Shown one piece after another: positions 45,352 to 56,329 of a stretch of 64,000 bases of DNA. Each line of letters starts with the position of its first letter. Positions within the stretch are counted from its first letter, which is position 1. The notes beneath the pieces were generated by a model. The model searched no databases. It was not told the DNA's origin and saw nothing but the letters and a program-made list of their open reading frames with translations. Source of the stretch: Botryosphaeria dothidea (lineage: Eukaryota > Ascomycota > Dothideomycetes > Botryosphaeriales > Botryosphaeriaceae); contig WWBZ02000022.1 of the NCBI GenBank assembly GCA_011503125.2, positions 1,922,001 through 1,986,000 of the forward strand, in the 5' to 3' direction. A program made the position numbers and the translations under genes.

Positions 45352-46662
45352 GGCGTCGGCGTAGGAGATCAAAGACCGGAAAACGCTCTCGCAACACCCA
45401 AAGACGAACCCAAGCAGCAGCATCATTGTGGCTTATATAGGGCGAATGTTGCATGCGTCGTGGTCGGTCGTGCTTGCCTACTTACCGCTCCGTGCCTGTG
45501 AGTATCTCCTTGGCGAGGACGGACTAGATACCCCACCCTCGCCATTATTGGGCACAATCACGCCGCCCAGTAATCCGGATGTAGCGGCGTCGGAAGCCGC
45601 ATGAGATCCGGGAGCGGAGGAGCGGGAGGTGGAAACGACACCGGCAATTTGTGGAGCTCGATAAGCAGTGTTACAAAATACTTGACAGAAGATGATTGGA
45701 TTCTGCCGTCAGCGAGGCCGGTTCAAGTTATGTGGTCTGGAAAAGAAATGTTCAAGCATCCCATAAGCCAACAAGGCTTACACATACGATGCACGTATCC
45801 CGCGCTAGCTCAACAAGATGCTCGAACACTTCAGTCCACGCAGCGCTATAACTTTAAAATTCAGAATTGCGCAGCAGTGCGAGATTTCGGCAAACGCGCT
45901 TGGGATACCGAAGTCGGTGATTGGACCCGATTTGCAAGACTCCGGGGTTAGGTAATCAACGCCGGTCCTCGTATGTGGTAGATTCAGACCCATCACATGA
46001 CCGGGCCAGCTCCGCTCCGGCAGTCACAGGCCCTGCTAAACTTCGGCGATTTACCCCACAGCTGCAAGCCGCGCGGTCGGCTTGATAAACACCTTCCCGT
46101 GGTGTAGCGCATCTATTGGTTGCTCGGAATCTTTTAATTGTCTTGGCTGTCAATAGCGAATCTGTACATCCCCACGTTCAAATGTCGTAAAGAATCTCCT
46201 TAATGGCGGCAGATGCTCTCAAGTACAGACTTAGCTCGGTCCCACGTCCGAGTCAGTTGAGTAACGGTGAACAGACCGTAGGCCGCCTGAAAACAATTCT
46301 GGATTGACCGCCCAATGACCGCAAAGACTAAGTTGATCCGAAATGGAAATTAGATCGGCTAGCAGTCTCGAACATGGAAGAGGTCCGCGGGCTATTGACG
46401 CAGGCCTTTCGCTGTTGCAACCCTTATTGTTCTCTCACGATCCATATCAAATTACACTTCGCATCATGCGTATCGAGAAAGCTAAAGTACGTCTGTGTAG
46501 TCAATTACATTACGTCTGCTATCTACTTCCATATATTAGAACCCTATGGGTTATTCATCTCAAAAAAATTAATACACGTTCTGTTCACAGAACAGATTGA
46601 CTTTTGTAGTCCCAGCAGCAATGCTGACCGGGCACGCGTGCCAATGTCCACATGTCTTCCAT
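45352..46662. other. Esterase upstream region and mucin 3' flank
   Basis: About 1.3 kb. It contains the esterase TATA-like box (45432-45439) and no recognisable gene. Sequence from 46380 to 46610 is AT-rich and is likely 3' flank of the wall-protein gene. Confidence 0.4.
45432..45439 (-). promoter_or_regulatory. TATA-like box of the carboxylesterase gene
   Basis: TATATAAG on the minus strand, about 80 bp before the preferred start codon at 45351. The nearest ATG at 45426 is too close to be on the transcript, which favours the downstream start. Confidence 0.45.
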
Positions 46663-47982
46663 TTAGAGACCGAAGAAGGCGACGGCCGCAAGGATGACAC
46701 CAAGCGTTCCACCGACCGAAAGTTTGCCTGCAGCACCTGGGAAAAGGATGGGAGTGGAGCCCGGCACACCGGGGGTCCCGACTGGGCCACTGCCTGGAAC
46801 AGTAGCCGAAGGAACAGGCGCAGAGTCCGCAGGAACAGATGCACCAGGCTGACTGGGGGCCGGGGCGGACGCGCCAGGTTGGCTCGGGGCTGGAGCAGTG
46901 TCGCCCGGTTGACTCGGGACCGGAGCTGATGCACCTGGCTGGCTTGGGGCTGGAGCGGAAGCGCCTGGCTGACTGGGAGCTGGGGCAGAAGCGTCGGGCT
47001 GACTAGGAGCCGGAGCAGGCGCGCCTGGCTGGCTAGAGGCTGGGGCAGACGCTCCAGGTTGGCTGGGAGCGGGAGCGGATGCGCCCGGCTGGCTCGCAGG
47101 AACAGATGCACCCGGCTGGCTCGCAGGAACAGATGCACCCGGCTGGCTCGCAGGAACAGATGCACCCGGCTGGCTCGCAGGAACAGATGCACCCGGCTGG
47201 CTCGCAGGAACAGATGCACCCGGCTGGCTCGCAGGAACAGATGCACCCGGCTGGCTCGCAGGAACAGATGCACCCGGCTGGCTCGCAGGAACAGATGCAC
47301 CCGGCTGGCTCGCAGGAACAGATGCACCCGGCTGACTAGGAGCAGGTGCACTGGCGCTGGAACCACCCGGGACAGGAACAGGAACGGGAACGGGAACAGG
47401 AACACCTCCGGAACCAGACGTGGAGGCCGAGGAGCTGGGACGCGTGTTGGTGACAGTTGTCTGGTCAGTCTTGGTGGTTGATGACTTCGAAGTGATGGTT
47501 GAGTTCGAACGTGGAGGAACAGGAATAGACGACGGCTTCGAGCTGGTAGGCGGTGGCTTGGTCGTTGTCGAGTTCGCAGGCTTGTAAGTGCTCGGCGGCG
47601 GAGGTGGCGGCGGGTTCGACTTGAAGGAAGAGCTGACCTTGGGAGCGTCGGTAACAGGACAGATGGTGGTATAGATGTAAGTGGTTGTGGTCACGTAAGC
47701 GGTCGACTTGGATGCCGGGCAAACAGTGACGGTCGGCGGGCAGCTGGTGATGGTGATACGCGAGGAGGCAGTGAAGTAGAGCGTGGTCAGGTCAGGCTTC
47801 GGAGTGGCATAGCCGCCCGGAGTTGATACAACGCTTAGCGGGGGCGCAACCGGGCTGGAGTAGACAGAGGGGACAGCCGGGGGAGTATAGACCGGAGTGC
47901 CTGGGGCGGCATACTGAGGGCTCGCCGCAGCCAGGGCGAGCAGAAAGTTGAAGGAAGTGGCAATGAGTGCACAGGACTTCAT
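46663..47982 (-). CDS. GPI-anchored mucin-like cell-wall protein with tandem repeats
   Basis: Intron-free 439-residue surface protein. The ATG at 47982 opens a signal peptide (MKSCALIATSFNFLLALAAAS). Residues about 20-170 are P/S/T-rich with the wall-protein pattern TLYFTASSRITITSCPPTVTVCP and YIYTTICPVT, containing paired cysteines. A P-run, S/T-rich linkers and a short VP repeat follow. Then come nine copies of PGASVPASQ, and about eight ten-residue cousins of the PGASAPAPSQ type. The C-terminus (GAAGKLSVGGTLGVILAAVAFFGL) is a typical GPI-attachment signal with a hydrophobic tail. The S/T content predicts heavy O-glycosylation. Likely role is structural or adhesive at the cell surface. Frames upstream to 48288 belong to the leader, not the protein. 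Confidence 0.88.
   Translation of the reverse strand: MKSCALIATSFNFLLALAAASPQYAAPGTPVYTPPAVPSVYSSPVAPPLSVVSTPGGYATPKPDLTTLYFTASSRITITSCPPTVTVCPASKSTAYVTTTTYIYTTICPVTDAPKVSSSFKSNPPPPPPPSTYKPANSTTTKPPPTSSKPSSIPVPPRSNSTITSKSSTTKTDQTTVTNTRPSSSASTSGSGGVPVPVPVPVPVPGGSSASAPAPSQPGASVPASQPGASVPASQPGASVPASQPGASVPASQPGASVPASQPGASVPASQPGASVPASQPGASVPASQPGASVPASQPGASAPAPSQPGASAPASSQPGAPAPAPSQPDASAPAPSQPGASAPAPSQPGASAPVPSQPGDTAPAPSQPGASAPAPSQPGASVPADSAPVPSATVPGSGPVGTPGVPGSTPILFPGAAGKLSVGGTLGVILAAVAFFGL
47079..47335 (-). repeat. 27-bp coding minisatellite, nine and a half units
   Basis: Nine 27-bp units plus a partial one, nearly all base-for-base identical, encode PGASVPASQ in the wall-protein gene. Units of 30 bp encoding PGASAPAPSQ variants lie next to it (about 46840-47078) and are more diverged. 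The high identity suggests recent expansion or homogenisation. Confidence 0.9.
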
Positions 47983-50073
47983 CGTGAGCGAATGCCGATG
48001 GAGCGAATGGGTTATGATGGTGAATTGGAGCATCGAAAGCCCGGCGGGCAGGGCTTCTTGTAGTTGTGCATGGCTCTGGAGTGAGACCGTTTGCGACAAG
48101 AGTGCTGCGTGCGGCGAGACGTTGAGGTGGAGCAAAGCCGTGGCCGAGCAACGGGCTACGACGAGGAGGGCAGCTTGGCAGCGAAGGTGGTGATGATGAG
48201 CGGCGGTGGTGGAGACGGAAGCGCTGGTGTACCGATGGACTTGTGCGGGCTCCGCCTTCCGCTTGCATCTCGCGCCTCCGCCCGCCACTCTCCGCTCACA
48301 TCCTCCGCCCTATCGTTTCACTCCTCCCACCGTCTGTCTTACCTCATCGTGTCGCTCAGGTACGGGTCCGCCATCCTCCGTTTGCACCAACGCGGCGGCG
48401 ACTGCGACGCGTTTGCCCTGGCGCGACCTTGGACGCCCACCGATGGCTTCCGCTTCTCCGCCAGAGTCGCCATGACTTCCGTCCTCGGGTATGACGCGAT
48501 CGAAGCTGGTCTGAGCAACAACGCGCCGGAAATGGCCGTGAGATGGACTCCGTCGAGGTGCGCGGTCGGTGAGGCGGCGAGAGATGCTGAGTCGTGGCGC
48601 GCCTGTGCGTGTCGGCACAGGCATCGAGGTCTCAGCTGTGTATAAGTATACCTGCGTCGCTCTCCCGCCAGCATTCCATTTCGACTCTTGCCTCCATTCT
48701 CATGACGAGCGCGGTCGCGCCTGGACGAGCTGCCTCTGCCTGGCCGGAAGAGGCACTGGCTTGCACTCAGCACCGCACATGCGACGGCTCGAATGATGCG
48801 GGGTCGCGACGGATTCGGTGCACGGCCGTGCTAGCGACGCCTCCAGACGAATGCATTGACGCCGCGGGAGTTTATCTTGGAGCGATACGATTGAGAATCT
48901 CCTTTGCAGCCGTCCGAGTTCCTGGATACTTTGCTCGCGTGCCTCATCAGCTGCCCTGTGTGCCTGTCTCACTGCACGGCTGAGACCTTCGGCTTCCTCG
49001 CTGGTGCCCAATTCCTCTCCCCGTCCGGATCCATGCGCCGATTTGCATAGTCTCCGCGATATCGCCCAGCTCTTCTTCACCAAGCTGCCTCTTTCGCCGC
49101 CGATTTCATGCCCATGTGAATGCGTTAGCCCACGCCCCGTCGGGAGCTTCGGGACGGTCCCTCCCCTTCCTTGCGTTTCACGTAGGTTGGTGGCCGTGGC
49201 GCCCTGGCTGTCGGAAAGGACAGGTCCTCAGGGTCGAGAATGCCTGTTTCAAGGCTGACGATGCCGGCCGACTCTTTCTTCAGCTCTCCAACACCCCCGA
49301 GAGCCTCCACGCCGCAGCGCTTTATTTCGCTTGCTAGGCCGATCGCTACCGCGTTGGCAAGCGCCAGCCACTTTATAGCATGGTGGAGCGATATCGACTC
49401 CTGAGGCGCCGACTAGCCTTGTCGTCTGCCACGCCGCGTGGCTTATTCGCTTTGCTGACAGCAAACCGGTGGCCTCGGCTTCATCGAGACCGTTGTGATT
49501 GGCGCCGTCCCAACGGCCGCAGGGAGCATCCAAGTCCTGCGTCTGCAGAAGAGCCAAAGAGCTCATCAAACCTTGCAGCTTCTTTGCCCATATCGTGCCC
49601 TGTAATTTCAGCCCGCTTCGCTGCTCGAATGATTTCTTTTTCTTCTTCTGGGAATCCCGCCTGCCAACCGGCTTACCCGGAGATGATCAGCCCCGCGAGC
49701 CAACCGGGCTCTCTCAAGCGACATCCCGCCCGCCTCGCTACCTATTTCTGGCTGCTCATGCTTCCTGCAGCTCATGCCTGTCTTGCTGCTTCCGTCTCCA
49801 AGCCGCCTGTTGCTTGTCGCCCAGATGTTGCAAACGCCCTGGTCCGGTGAGCTCTGAGACTGCACTCACGGCGCTATCCCGACCTCTATATCCCTCTTGC
49901 CACCTGATATATTTCCATTTATTTCCGCCGTGCGGCCGCCGAAGCACGGATCGTCCCGGAGGTAGATCTCTCCTCAAATATTTGGTGGCCCCGCCTCGCT
50001 CTCTGTCCAACCCCCAGCCCTGCCAGTCAGCCTTACCACGCAACCTTCTTGAAAACGCTCATAATTTCCCAAC
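47983..50073. other. Divergent upstream region, about 2.1 kb
   Basis: Lies between divergent starts of the wall-protein gene and a hypothetical gene. GC-rich frames up to 207 codons (for example 49499-50122 +, 48091-48645 +) have arginine/cysteine-rich content typical of non-coding sequence. Nothing else recognised. Confidence 0.4.
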
Positions 50074-50814
50074 ATGGAGCAGATTACTCCAGACCTCTCC
50101 ACAGCCTACCATGCGCTGCTAACCGAGATCCATACTCCACAAAAGACTTTTGCCGAGCCAGTCTGGTCGCCACTTGAGAGCAACTATCTGGACGATTCCG
50201 ATTCTTCGTCGGTATCGAGCGACGAAACTGTAGTTGGTGGATTTGATCATTCTTTCCTACGCCCTTCCCCACCACCGACTTCCCCAGACATGGATAAGAG
50301 AGTGCAATGGGCACAAAACCCCGACAATCGGCCCAAGATAACCGACACTCCCTCCACCAGCCCACTCTTTGTAATATTGGATATGCTGGATATCATGCTT
50401 GAGCAGGCTGAGGAGTCTGAGAACGGATCTAAAACTGCCAAGCCGATGGGCGTATCGTGGGAACTCGAAAGCGACTTGGAAACGAGCTGTGACCAAGTAG
50501 AGGAGCGGCTACAGCTGTTTCGTTCTCACAGCCAAAGCGGCCCATCGGCACGACGACGCCATCATCGCCTGCGACCCTCGCGCCGATCAGCTCCCTCACT
50601 CGCGCCGCCAGTTGCGCCCCAGCCCGACCCTGACTCTGGTCTGAGCCCTACGCAGTTGATGCAGATGATCGACATTCTTATGACGCGTTGGCCAATGGTC
50701 GAGTCAGCTGTGCTCACAACAATGCATCAGAACCCGGGGGCAAATATCAAAAAATACATCGATATGTTGGGCAAAGTTCTTCTCAACCGGGTGAATGGCT
50801 CAGCGCCATCATAA
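50074..50814 (+). CDS. Hypothetical protein
   Basis: Complete intron-free ORF of 246 residues. I do not recognise the family. The first half is acidic and serine-rich (DDSDSSSVSSDETVV). A hydrophobic helix, LFVILDMLDIMLEQAEE, occurs near residue 105, and a central arginine-rich stretch ARRRHHRLRPSRR could be nuclear-localising. The C-terminal 50 residues (LSPTQLMQMIDILMTRWPMVESAV...YIDMLGKVLLNRV) look amphipathic and helical. No signal peptide or TM. It lies 590 bp upstream of the MFS transporter on the same strand and may or may not belong with the enzyme group that follows. Confidence 0.6.
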   Translation: MEQITPDLSTAYHALLTEIHTPQKTFAEPVWSPLESNYLDDSDSSSVSSDETVVGGFDHSFLRPSPPPTSPDMDKRVQWAQNPDNRPKITDTPSTSPLFVILDMLDIMLEQAEESENGSKTAKPMGVSWELESDLETSCDQVEERLQLFRSHSQSGPSARRRHHRLRPSRRSAPSLAPPVAPQPDPDSGLSPTQLMQMIDILMTRWPMVESAVLTTMHQNPGANIKKYIDMLGKVLLNRVNGSAPS

Positions 50815-51403
50815 GCAGAAGCATGGGGGAAGACCGACTTGCCAAAGACCACTCCGTCGACATGATGCCATTCAGGGTTCATAACGACCCGCGAAGGTCC
50901 GGACGCACGTAGCTCCTCCTGGATCGGATTGCCATATCCAGAATCTCGAGCCACAATCGCATGGGAACATGAGGAAGAACCGAGCATTCCATTGATCCGC
51001 TTGTCTTATCCAACAATTTGCCTGGCCTCCCGCAAGCCTGCATTCGCCTGTGAAGGTTCAACAAGACTGCTATCAGGTTATTTGTAGCTCTGAAGCCTTT
51101 CTAGAACCTTAAAGAGGAGGTCTCTGCAGAGGGTGGGAATGGCGAAAGCGCTTAGCGCCGGGTCCACCCCTGTCAACAACACCTCGAATCTTCTGGCAGA
51201 ACCTGGGCCGATCGCGACCACCGTCAGTCGGCCGAACTCCGCCATTTCGTTACCGCGAACGTTCTTCCATTGAAGTCCATAAAAGCGCGATTCCATTCCA
51301 CCGCTATGCACGGCATCAAGCAAGCAGTGCAGCTTTCGACGCACCAACGGCGGCGCACGGAGCACCTCTCTTTGACTTTCCTTTCTGAGAGCCTTGCAAT
51401 ACC
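50815..51403. other. Intergenic, probable MFS promoter
   Basis: About 590 bp with no convincing ORF. A minus-strand frame at 51078-51443 overlaps the transporter start and has no family features. Confidence 0.4.
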
Positions 51404-52856
51404 ATGAGCGATATCGAGGATGGGCAATATAGTCCTTTGACATCGCGTTGGGCAGATGAGACTACACCGCTTCTGAACACAGCCCAGATCCCCGACCATG
51501 ACGATCATTTAGTCACCCAGCAGCTGCATGCCGAGCCTAATGACTTTCCGGAAGGGGGTTTCCGGGCCTGGAGCGTAGTCTTTGGTAGCTGGTGTGCCAT
51601 GGTCGCCGCCTTTGGCATGTTGAACTCGATGGGAGTCATACACGCCTGGCTTTCGTCGCACCAGCTAGCCGATCATTCGTATGCTGACATTGGTTGGATC
51701 TTCAGCACCTATACTTTTCTTGTTTACTTCGGAAGTGTGCAAATTGGTAGGTGTCCTTCAATTTACTTGTCATGCCTCCAAACTGACCACCATCATCGTA
51801 GGTCCTGTATTTGATACATATGGTCTAAAATACACTTTGATACCCGGATGTATGGGGCTTGTTGTTTCAGTATTTCTGTTCAGCATTTGCCAAGGTAAGA
51901 CCATTCTTCAGAACAAGGCGTAACCGCGATCCTGACATGTTCTAGACTACTGGCAATATATGCTCGACTGGGGGATTCTTGGCGGCATCTCGTGTTGCCT
52001 CATCTTCACGCCCGCAATCGTCAGCATCGGACACTGGTTCATGCAGCGCCGGGCTCTGGCGACCAGTCTCGCGCTGACCGCCGGTGGGATCGGCGGGATG
52101 CTGTTCCCAGTCATCATCCTGCACCTCGAGAAGCGCATCGGCTTCGACAGCTCCCTCCAGGTCATCGGCGTCATCTGCACCGTCCTCTGCCTCATCGGCG
52201 TTGCCCTCATCCGCACGCGCATCCCCCATAATACGAAGGCCGGCGCGATCATCGACATCCTCGCCCTCCGCGAGAAGGTCTACGCCACGACCACCCTCGC
52301 CATCTTCTTCCTCGAGCTCGCCCTGTTTATACCAGTCACCTACATCACCAGTTACGCGCTGCACCAAGGGTTTCCCGAAGACGTTTCCTTTGAGCTGCTC
52401 GTCCTGCTCAACGCCGCCTCCGTTTTCGGCCGCGGCCTCTCCGGATGGCTCGCCGACCGCTGGGGCCGCTTCCGCGTCATGGTCCTGACCAGCGCTGCTT
52501 GCACCCTCATCTCGCTCCTCTGGCTCTTCGCGCACGGCAGCAAGACCCGCATCGTCGCGTTCGCGCTGACGTTTGGTTTTAGTTCCGGTTCGATCATTGG
52601 CGTCACGCCCGTCTGCGTTGCGCAGATCTGCCGGACAGAGGACTATGGGAAGCGCTATGGGACGACGTATTTTATTGTCAGCTTCGGCACGCTCGTCGGT
52701 ATTCCGCTTGCTGGCGTGATCTTGGAGACGGGTGGCGGCGGCCCAAATTATGCTGGGTTGATTTTGTTCAGCGGAGCGGTGTTTGGGGCGGGCTTGTTGT
52801 GCTTTGTGGTTGCGTATGGTATGGCTGTGAAGTGGAACTTCGGGGTCAAGTTTTGA
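51404..52856 (+). CDS. MFS transporter, monocarboxylate (MCT/MCH) type
   Basis: Major-facilitator protein resembling fungal monocarboxylate-permease-like (Mch) transporters, which move organic acids or secondary metabolites across the plasma membrane. Exons 51404-51746, 51802-51894 and 51946-52856 give 448 residues; both introns are phase 1. An acidic N-terminal tail of about 45 residues leads to the family motif DFPEGGFRAWSVVFGSWC. TM1-TM6 include NSMGVIHAWL, IGWIFSTYTFLVYF and GPVFDTYGLKYTLIPGC (motif A position). GHWFMQRRALATSLALTAGGIGGMLFP and a second half with GRGLSGWLADRWGRFRV follow. Third-position GC is high from 51960 onward. The MFS gene begins a run of tailoring-type genes, so it may export their product or import a substrate. 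Confidence 0.92.
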
Positions 52857-53530
52857 ATTCTGTCTTTTCGGAAGTCCTACGAAGAGTATTTACGTTTTCA
52901 TGGTGGCAGTTGGAGGGACCGGTTTGGTCTTGGACAATGAAGCGATTGGGGAGTTTTGGAGTCCAAAAGAATCTCATTTGGTTTGGCATTCTTGCCTTGG
53001 ATTTTTTGCTTCTTGATGGGTGTTCAATACAATCATTCCAAGCGGAGCTATATCGGGAAGAAATGAATTTATCTATCAATCATTCCAAGCATTATCTCTT
53101 TATCTCCATAGACGTCCATACATTTGAACATTGCCTTGTGCTTTCATGGTTTCCTTATACCCTGTCTCTACATCTTCAAGATCTGGTCAACGTCAAACCA
53201 CGCCTTCTACTCACGTAAGTGATACGTATTTGCAGGCTAAGTGCATTAAAAATTTTGACAAGAACGTCTATATGATGGACTCTCATCTCCTTACTGATTA
53301 GATGTCCAGATAAATTAATGAATGTTCCTCATTACTGATATAATATCCAAGCGTGATGAGATAGAACTCCCATCTAATTACTAGAGAAAATAGCCATTAT
53401 TGCTACCGCATTTAATTCAGTTCAATCCATCATGAAGAGATATCTTTACTTGCTATCGCTTTCGTCGACCACAAAACAGACTCAAACGCTTCGGACCGAA
53501 CAGTGAAACCGCCCCTACCTTCTGTATCTT
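52857..53530. other. Convergent 3' region, MFS / NmrA-like
   Basis: About 670 bp, clearly AT-rich between 53220 and 53450. No gene seen. Presumably the 3' UTRs of both flanking genes. Confidence 0.5.
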
Positions 53531-54460
53531 TCACTCCTCCCCCGTCTCAAACAAGCTCTTCTTCACCAACCATGTCTCAAAATTCAACATCCTCGGATGC
53601 GCCTCACGACATTTCCCCACATCAGCCTTGTAGCCGTCCGAGGCAAACCAACTGATCATCAAATTCACCTCCGTCACCATATACATCAGCGTGTTACCGA
53701 AAAACGAGTACGACACCGGCGCCGGATACCCTGTCGTCCTCTCGAAAGCTCCACTCATTTGATCGAACGTGAGCTCATCGCCCGCCAAGCCAACAGCCTT
53801 GTTCCGCCACTCCTCCGGGCGAGCAAACGCCAGCGCTGCGAACGCCCCGATATCAGCCACGGCAACCCACTGCATGGACTTGCCGTTGAGCGCGTCGCGC
53901 ATGGCCGTCAGGAAGACCTTGGTGGGGATGCCGGGCATGAGGTTGTCCATGAAGGCGACGGGGCGGAGGATGGTCCAGGTCATGCTCGTGCCGGTGGCCG
54001 CGTCGCGCAGGTGCGTCTCGACGCGCTGCTTGCTCTGGAAGTGCGGGACGGGCGTCGGGGTTTCCCAGGAGGCCGCGTCGCCGCCGCGCTCGACGCTGCT
54101 GTACACGAAGTGCGAGACCCCGCGCGCGATGCTCTCGTCGACGAGCGCGGCGCCCTGCGCGACTTCCGAGTCGACCGTCACGCCGCGGCCCATGGAGATC
54201 TGGACGCTGTAGACGCCCCAGATGGGGTCGGGGGAGGCGGCTTGTGCGGCGCTTTCGAAGAGGGCGGGCACGTCGTCGAGGTTGCCTTGGACGAGCTTGA
54301 TTGAGGAGGACTTGCTGGTGAGGCGCTTGGCGCCGGCGGAATTGGCATCGCGGGTGACGGCGAGGATGGTGAGGTCGTTGCGTTTTTGGGAGAGGAGGGC
54401 GTCGATGACGGCACCGCCTTGGTTGCCGGTGGCACCGGTGACGAGGATTGCTTTCGACAT
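53531..54460 (-). CDS. NmrA-like NAD(P)-binding protein
   Basis: Intron-free 309-residue atypical SDR of the NmrA family. These proteins bind NAD(P) and act as redox sensors, regulators or reductases. The N-terminus has the Rossmann motif VTGATGNQGG at residues 7-16, followed by LAVTRDANSAGAKRL and VQGNLDDVPALFESA, all typical. Later blocks are HFVYSSVERGGD, HFQSKQRVETHLR and WTILRPVAFMDNLMPG. The usual SDR YxxxK is altered to HFQSK, as in other NmrA proteins, so classical dehydrogenase activity is doubtful. It shares a 462-bp divergent promoter region with the SnoaL-like gene, which suggests co-regulation. Confidence 0.92.
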   Translation of the reverse strand: MSKAILVTGATGNQGGAVIDALLSQKRNDLTILAVTRDANSAGAKRLTSKSSSIKLVQGNLDDVPALFESAAQAASPDPIWGVYSVQISMGRGVTVDSEVAQGAALVDESIARGVSHFVYSSVERGGDAASWETPTPVPHFQSKQRVETHLRDAATGTSMTWTILRPVAFMDNLMPGIPTKVFLTAMRDALNGKSMQWVAVADIGAFAALAFARPEEWRNKAVGLAGDELTFDQMSGAFERTTGYPAPVSYSFFGNTLMYMVTEVNLMISWFASDGYKADVGKCREAHPRMLNFETWLVKKSLFETGEE

Positions 54461-54922
54461 GCTGGGTGGGTGGAGATGTGGATTGGGTGAATGGTGAGGT
54501 GCCGCGTGGGTTCAAGCGTTCGCCCAGAGGCGGGAAGAAATTGTATTTGACTCAAGGGGAAGCGGAGATGGTTCAGGAGCAGGCATGGTGGAGCGAAGAT
54601 GGGAAGCGGAGGGCGCAGTAGCTAGGCGTTGTCCGGACCCGGATCAGGTCGATGGCTGGCGCCGCGGGCCAGGACGAGTAAGCGTCGGGTCTCCGTAGAG
54701 AATTCCGGGCGGCGGAGCTCCCGCGCTGGTGAACAAACGCCTCTAGACTCAATCAATGGAGACCCGATGCTGAGTTCGCGGTGAGACGGAATGTAAAAGG
54801 TTGAAGACCTGAAGCTATGGCGGGGTGGTCTATCCTTCACAAGCTTCATTCTTTCTACACACCAACACACGCCTACCTAGCGCCGGCAGAATCCGTCCTC
54901 TTTTCAATTCTCACCAGCCACC
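54461..54922. promoter_or_regulatory. Shared divergent promoter region, NmrA-like / SnoaL-like
   Basis: 462 bp separate two divergent start codons, a size compatible with a bidirectional promoter. No ORF is recognised. I could not identify a specific regulator site. Confidence 0.4.
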
Positions 54923-55357
54923 ATGTTGACTGAACAATCCCAACGCCTCCGAACAGTTCACAGCCTTCTCGACGGCTATGGCAGCCTGTCGGTCTCGACG
55001 CTCACATCACCGCTGGCAGACGACTTCAAACATCAAGTGCTGCCTGAGTCATTGGGAATGCCCGCGCGCGACAAAGCGTCATTCGAACAGCACGCGGCGG
55101 GCATCTTCTCCGTCTTCGAGAGCTTTGCCATGATCCCCAAGGCCGTCTTCGAAGATAGCGAACGGAACGCGGTGGTGGTGTCGGCGCGTATGCAGGGCAC
55201 GCTCAAGGGTGGAAAGGGAGAATGGAGGAACGAGTGCGTCATGATGGTTACCCTTTCCGAAGACGGCACCAAAGTGCTCGAAGTGCAGGAATTCGTGGAC
55301 AGCGCAAAGGCACTGGAGATGCGGGCCAAGATGGCGCCCAGATCCTTCGACGAGTAG
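54923..55357 (+). CDS. SnoaL-like (NTF2-fold) small protein
   Basis: Intron-free 144-residue protein with the pattern of fungal SnoaL-like/NTF2-fold proteins, small cone-shaped folds that often serve as cyclases, isomerases or dehydratases in metabolite pathways. An N-terminal helix, TVHSLLDGYGSL, is followed by LADDFKHQVLPESLGMPARDKASFEQHAAGIF. A beta-rich half comes next, with AVVVSARMQGT and ECVMMVTLSEDGTKVLEVQEFVDS. The start context is GCCACCATG. It is divergent from the NmrA-like gene and near DUF1772 and P450 genes, which supports an enzymatic role in a small-molecule pathway, though this is inference. Confidence 0.8.
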   Translation: MLTEQSQRLRTVHSLLDGYGSLSVSTLTSPLADDFKHQVLPESLGMPARDKASFEQHAAGIFSVFESFAMIPKAVFEDSERNAVVVSARMQGTLKGGKGEWRNECVMMVTLSEDGTKVLEVQEFVDSAKALEMRAKMAPRSFDE

Positions 55358-55758
55358 GAGATAGCTGGCAATATTGATGTCATTGAAATGTCGCGTGGAC
55401 TGCGCTGTGCAACGCGAGCTGCACAATCAATTGCACCTCACCATGCAAAAAAGCAAAGCCGTCTCAGATGTGCTCAGACAGAAACGGCAGGCACGTTACG
55501 AGAAGCTCAAGTGTTTTTTCGCGTGTGTGCGTAGAATAAAGCAGACAGTCTTGATGAAAGCAATAGAGTTGATGAGGACGGGGAAAAAAGTTCGCGTCAA
55601 CAACAACGCGTCGTGCTTGTCCGTGCCCGACCCCACAATGTGTGCCCCGCGCCTGCTGGATAAGAAAGATAATTTGGTGCTGACTGCCTGGGAACCCCTG
55701 GTCCCTGCCTTCCCGCACCGGCAGTAGCCTCGGTCGTGCACCCATCAGCACTCAACTC
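55358..55758. other. Convergent 3' region, SnoaL-like / DUF1772
   Basis: About 400 bp between converging genes. Nothing recognised. Confidence 0.5.
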
Positions 55759-56329
55759 TCACCCGCCCAGCACCTGAAACAGCGCGATCGTGCCAGCTAC
55801 CAACGGCATCGCAATCCGGAGCGAGTTTCTTCGGATCCACGTGCGTGCATACGCCTCCGCCTGCGAGGTGTCCGACCGCCCGCTCTTGGGATCGCCCAGC
55901 CCGTCCAGCTTGTCGTTGATGGGCTGCATGTTGACCGCCGAGTGGATTACCGTCACCAAGTGACAGAGCGCGCTCACTGCAAACAGCCTCCAGTCGCCCC
56001 GCAATCCGCCGCGGCCTTGAGATGCCGCCCACGCCGTGTAGGCATACCCGAAGATGCCTAGCGTACTGATGGGACGGAAGAACTTGTTGCCAACCGCCCA
56101 GAACGTGGGCCATTGCCGTCCCAGCTGCTGCGCCCGCGCCGCGTGCTCAGGCGACGACGGCGGAGGGAAGTCCACGAGCAACGCTGGCACCCCCATCCAT
56201 GACTGCGTGATGGCGTTGCCTGCCCGGGTCAGCTGGCTCGCTGAGAGGCCTCCAGCAATACTCACCGAGGAGAATGTAAGAAAAGCTGATGGTGGTGCCG
56301 ACAACGGCCTGGGGAATGGTGGGAGACAT
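55759..56329 (-). CDS. DUF1772 (anthrone-oxygenase-like) membrane protein
   Basis: Four-helix membrane protein of the DUF1772 family, which includes anthrone oxygenases of aromatic polyketide pathways. Two exons, 56329-56266 and 56219-55759, are joined across a 46-bp intron (GTGAGT...GGGCAG with CTGAC branch) and give 174 residues. The junction restores the family sequence SFSYILLGGNAITQSWMGVPALLVDFP. Other landmarks are RAQQLGRQWPTFWAVGNKFFRPISTLGI, a helix YAYTAWA, and DWRLFAVSALCHLVTVIHSAVNMQPIN. The C-terminus has WIRRNSLRIAMPLVAGTIALFQVL. A frame extending upstream from a TTG was discarded because splicing from the ATG at 56329 fits better. No polyketide synthase is in the window, so substrate and role are open. 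Confidence 0.88.

Noticed and set aside
45352..45426. Upstream ATG at 45426 as the carboxylesterase start
   Set aside because: A TATA-like box lies only about 6 bp before it and the resulting N-terminus hides the signal peptide; the ATG at 45351 fits better.
47079..47335. CRISPR-like regular repeat array
   Set aside because: The units are contiguous with no spacers and are in frame in a proline/serine-rich protein, so this is a coding minisatellite in a fungus.
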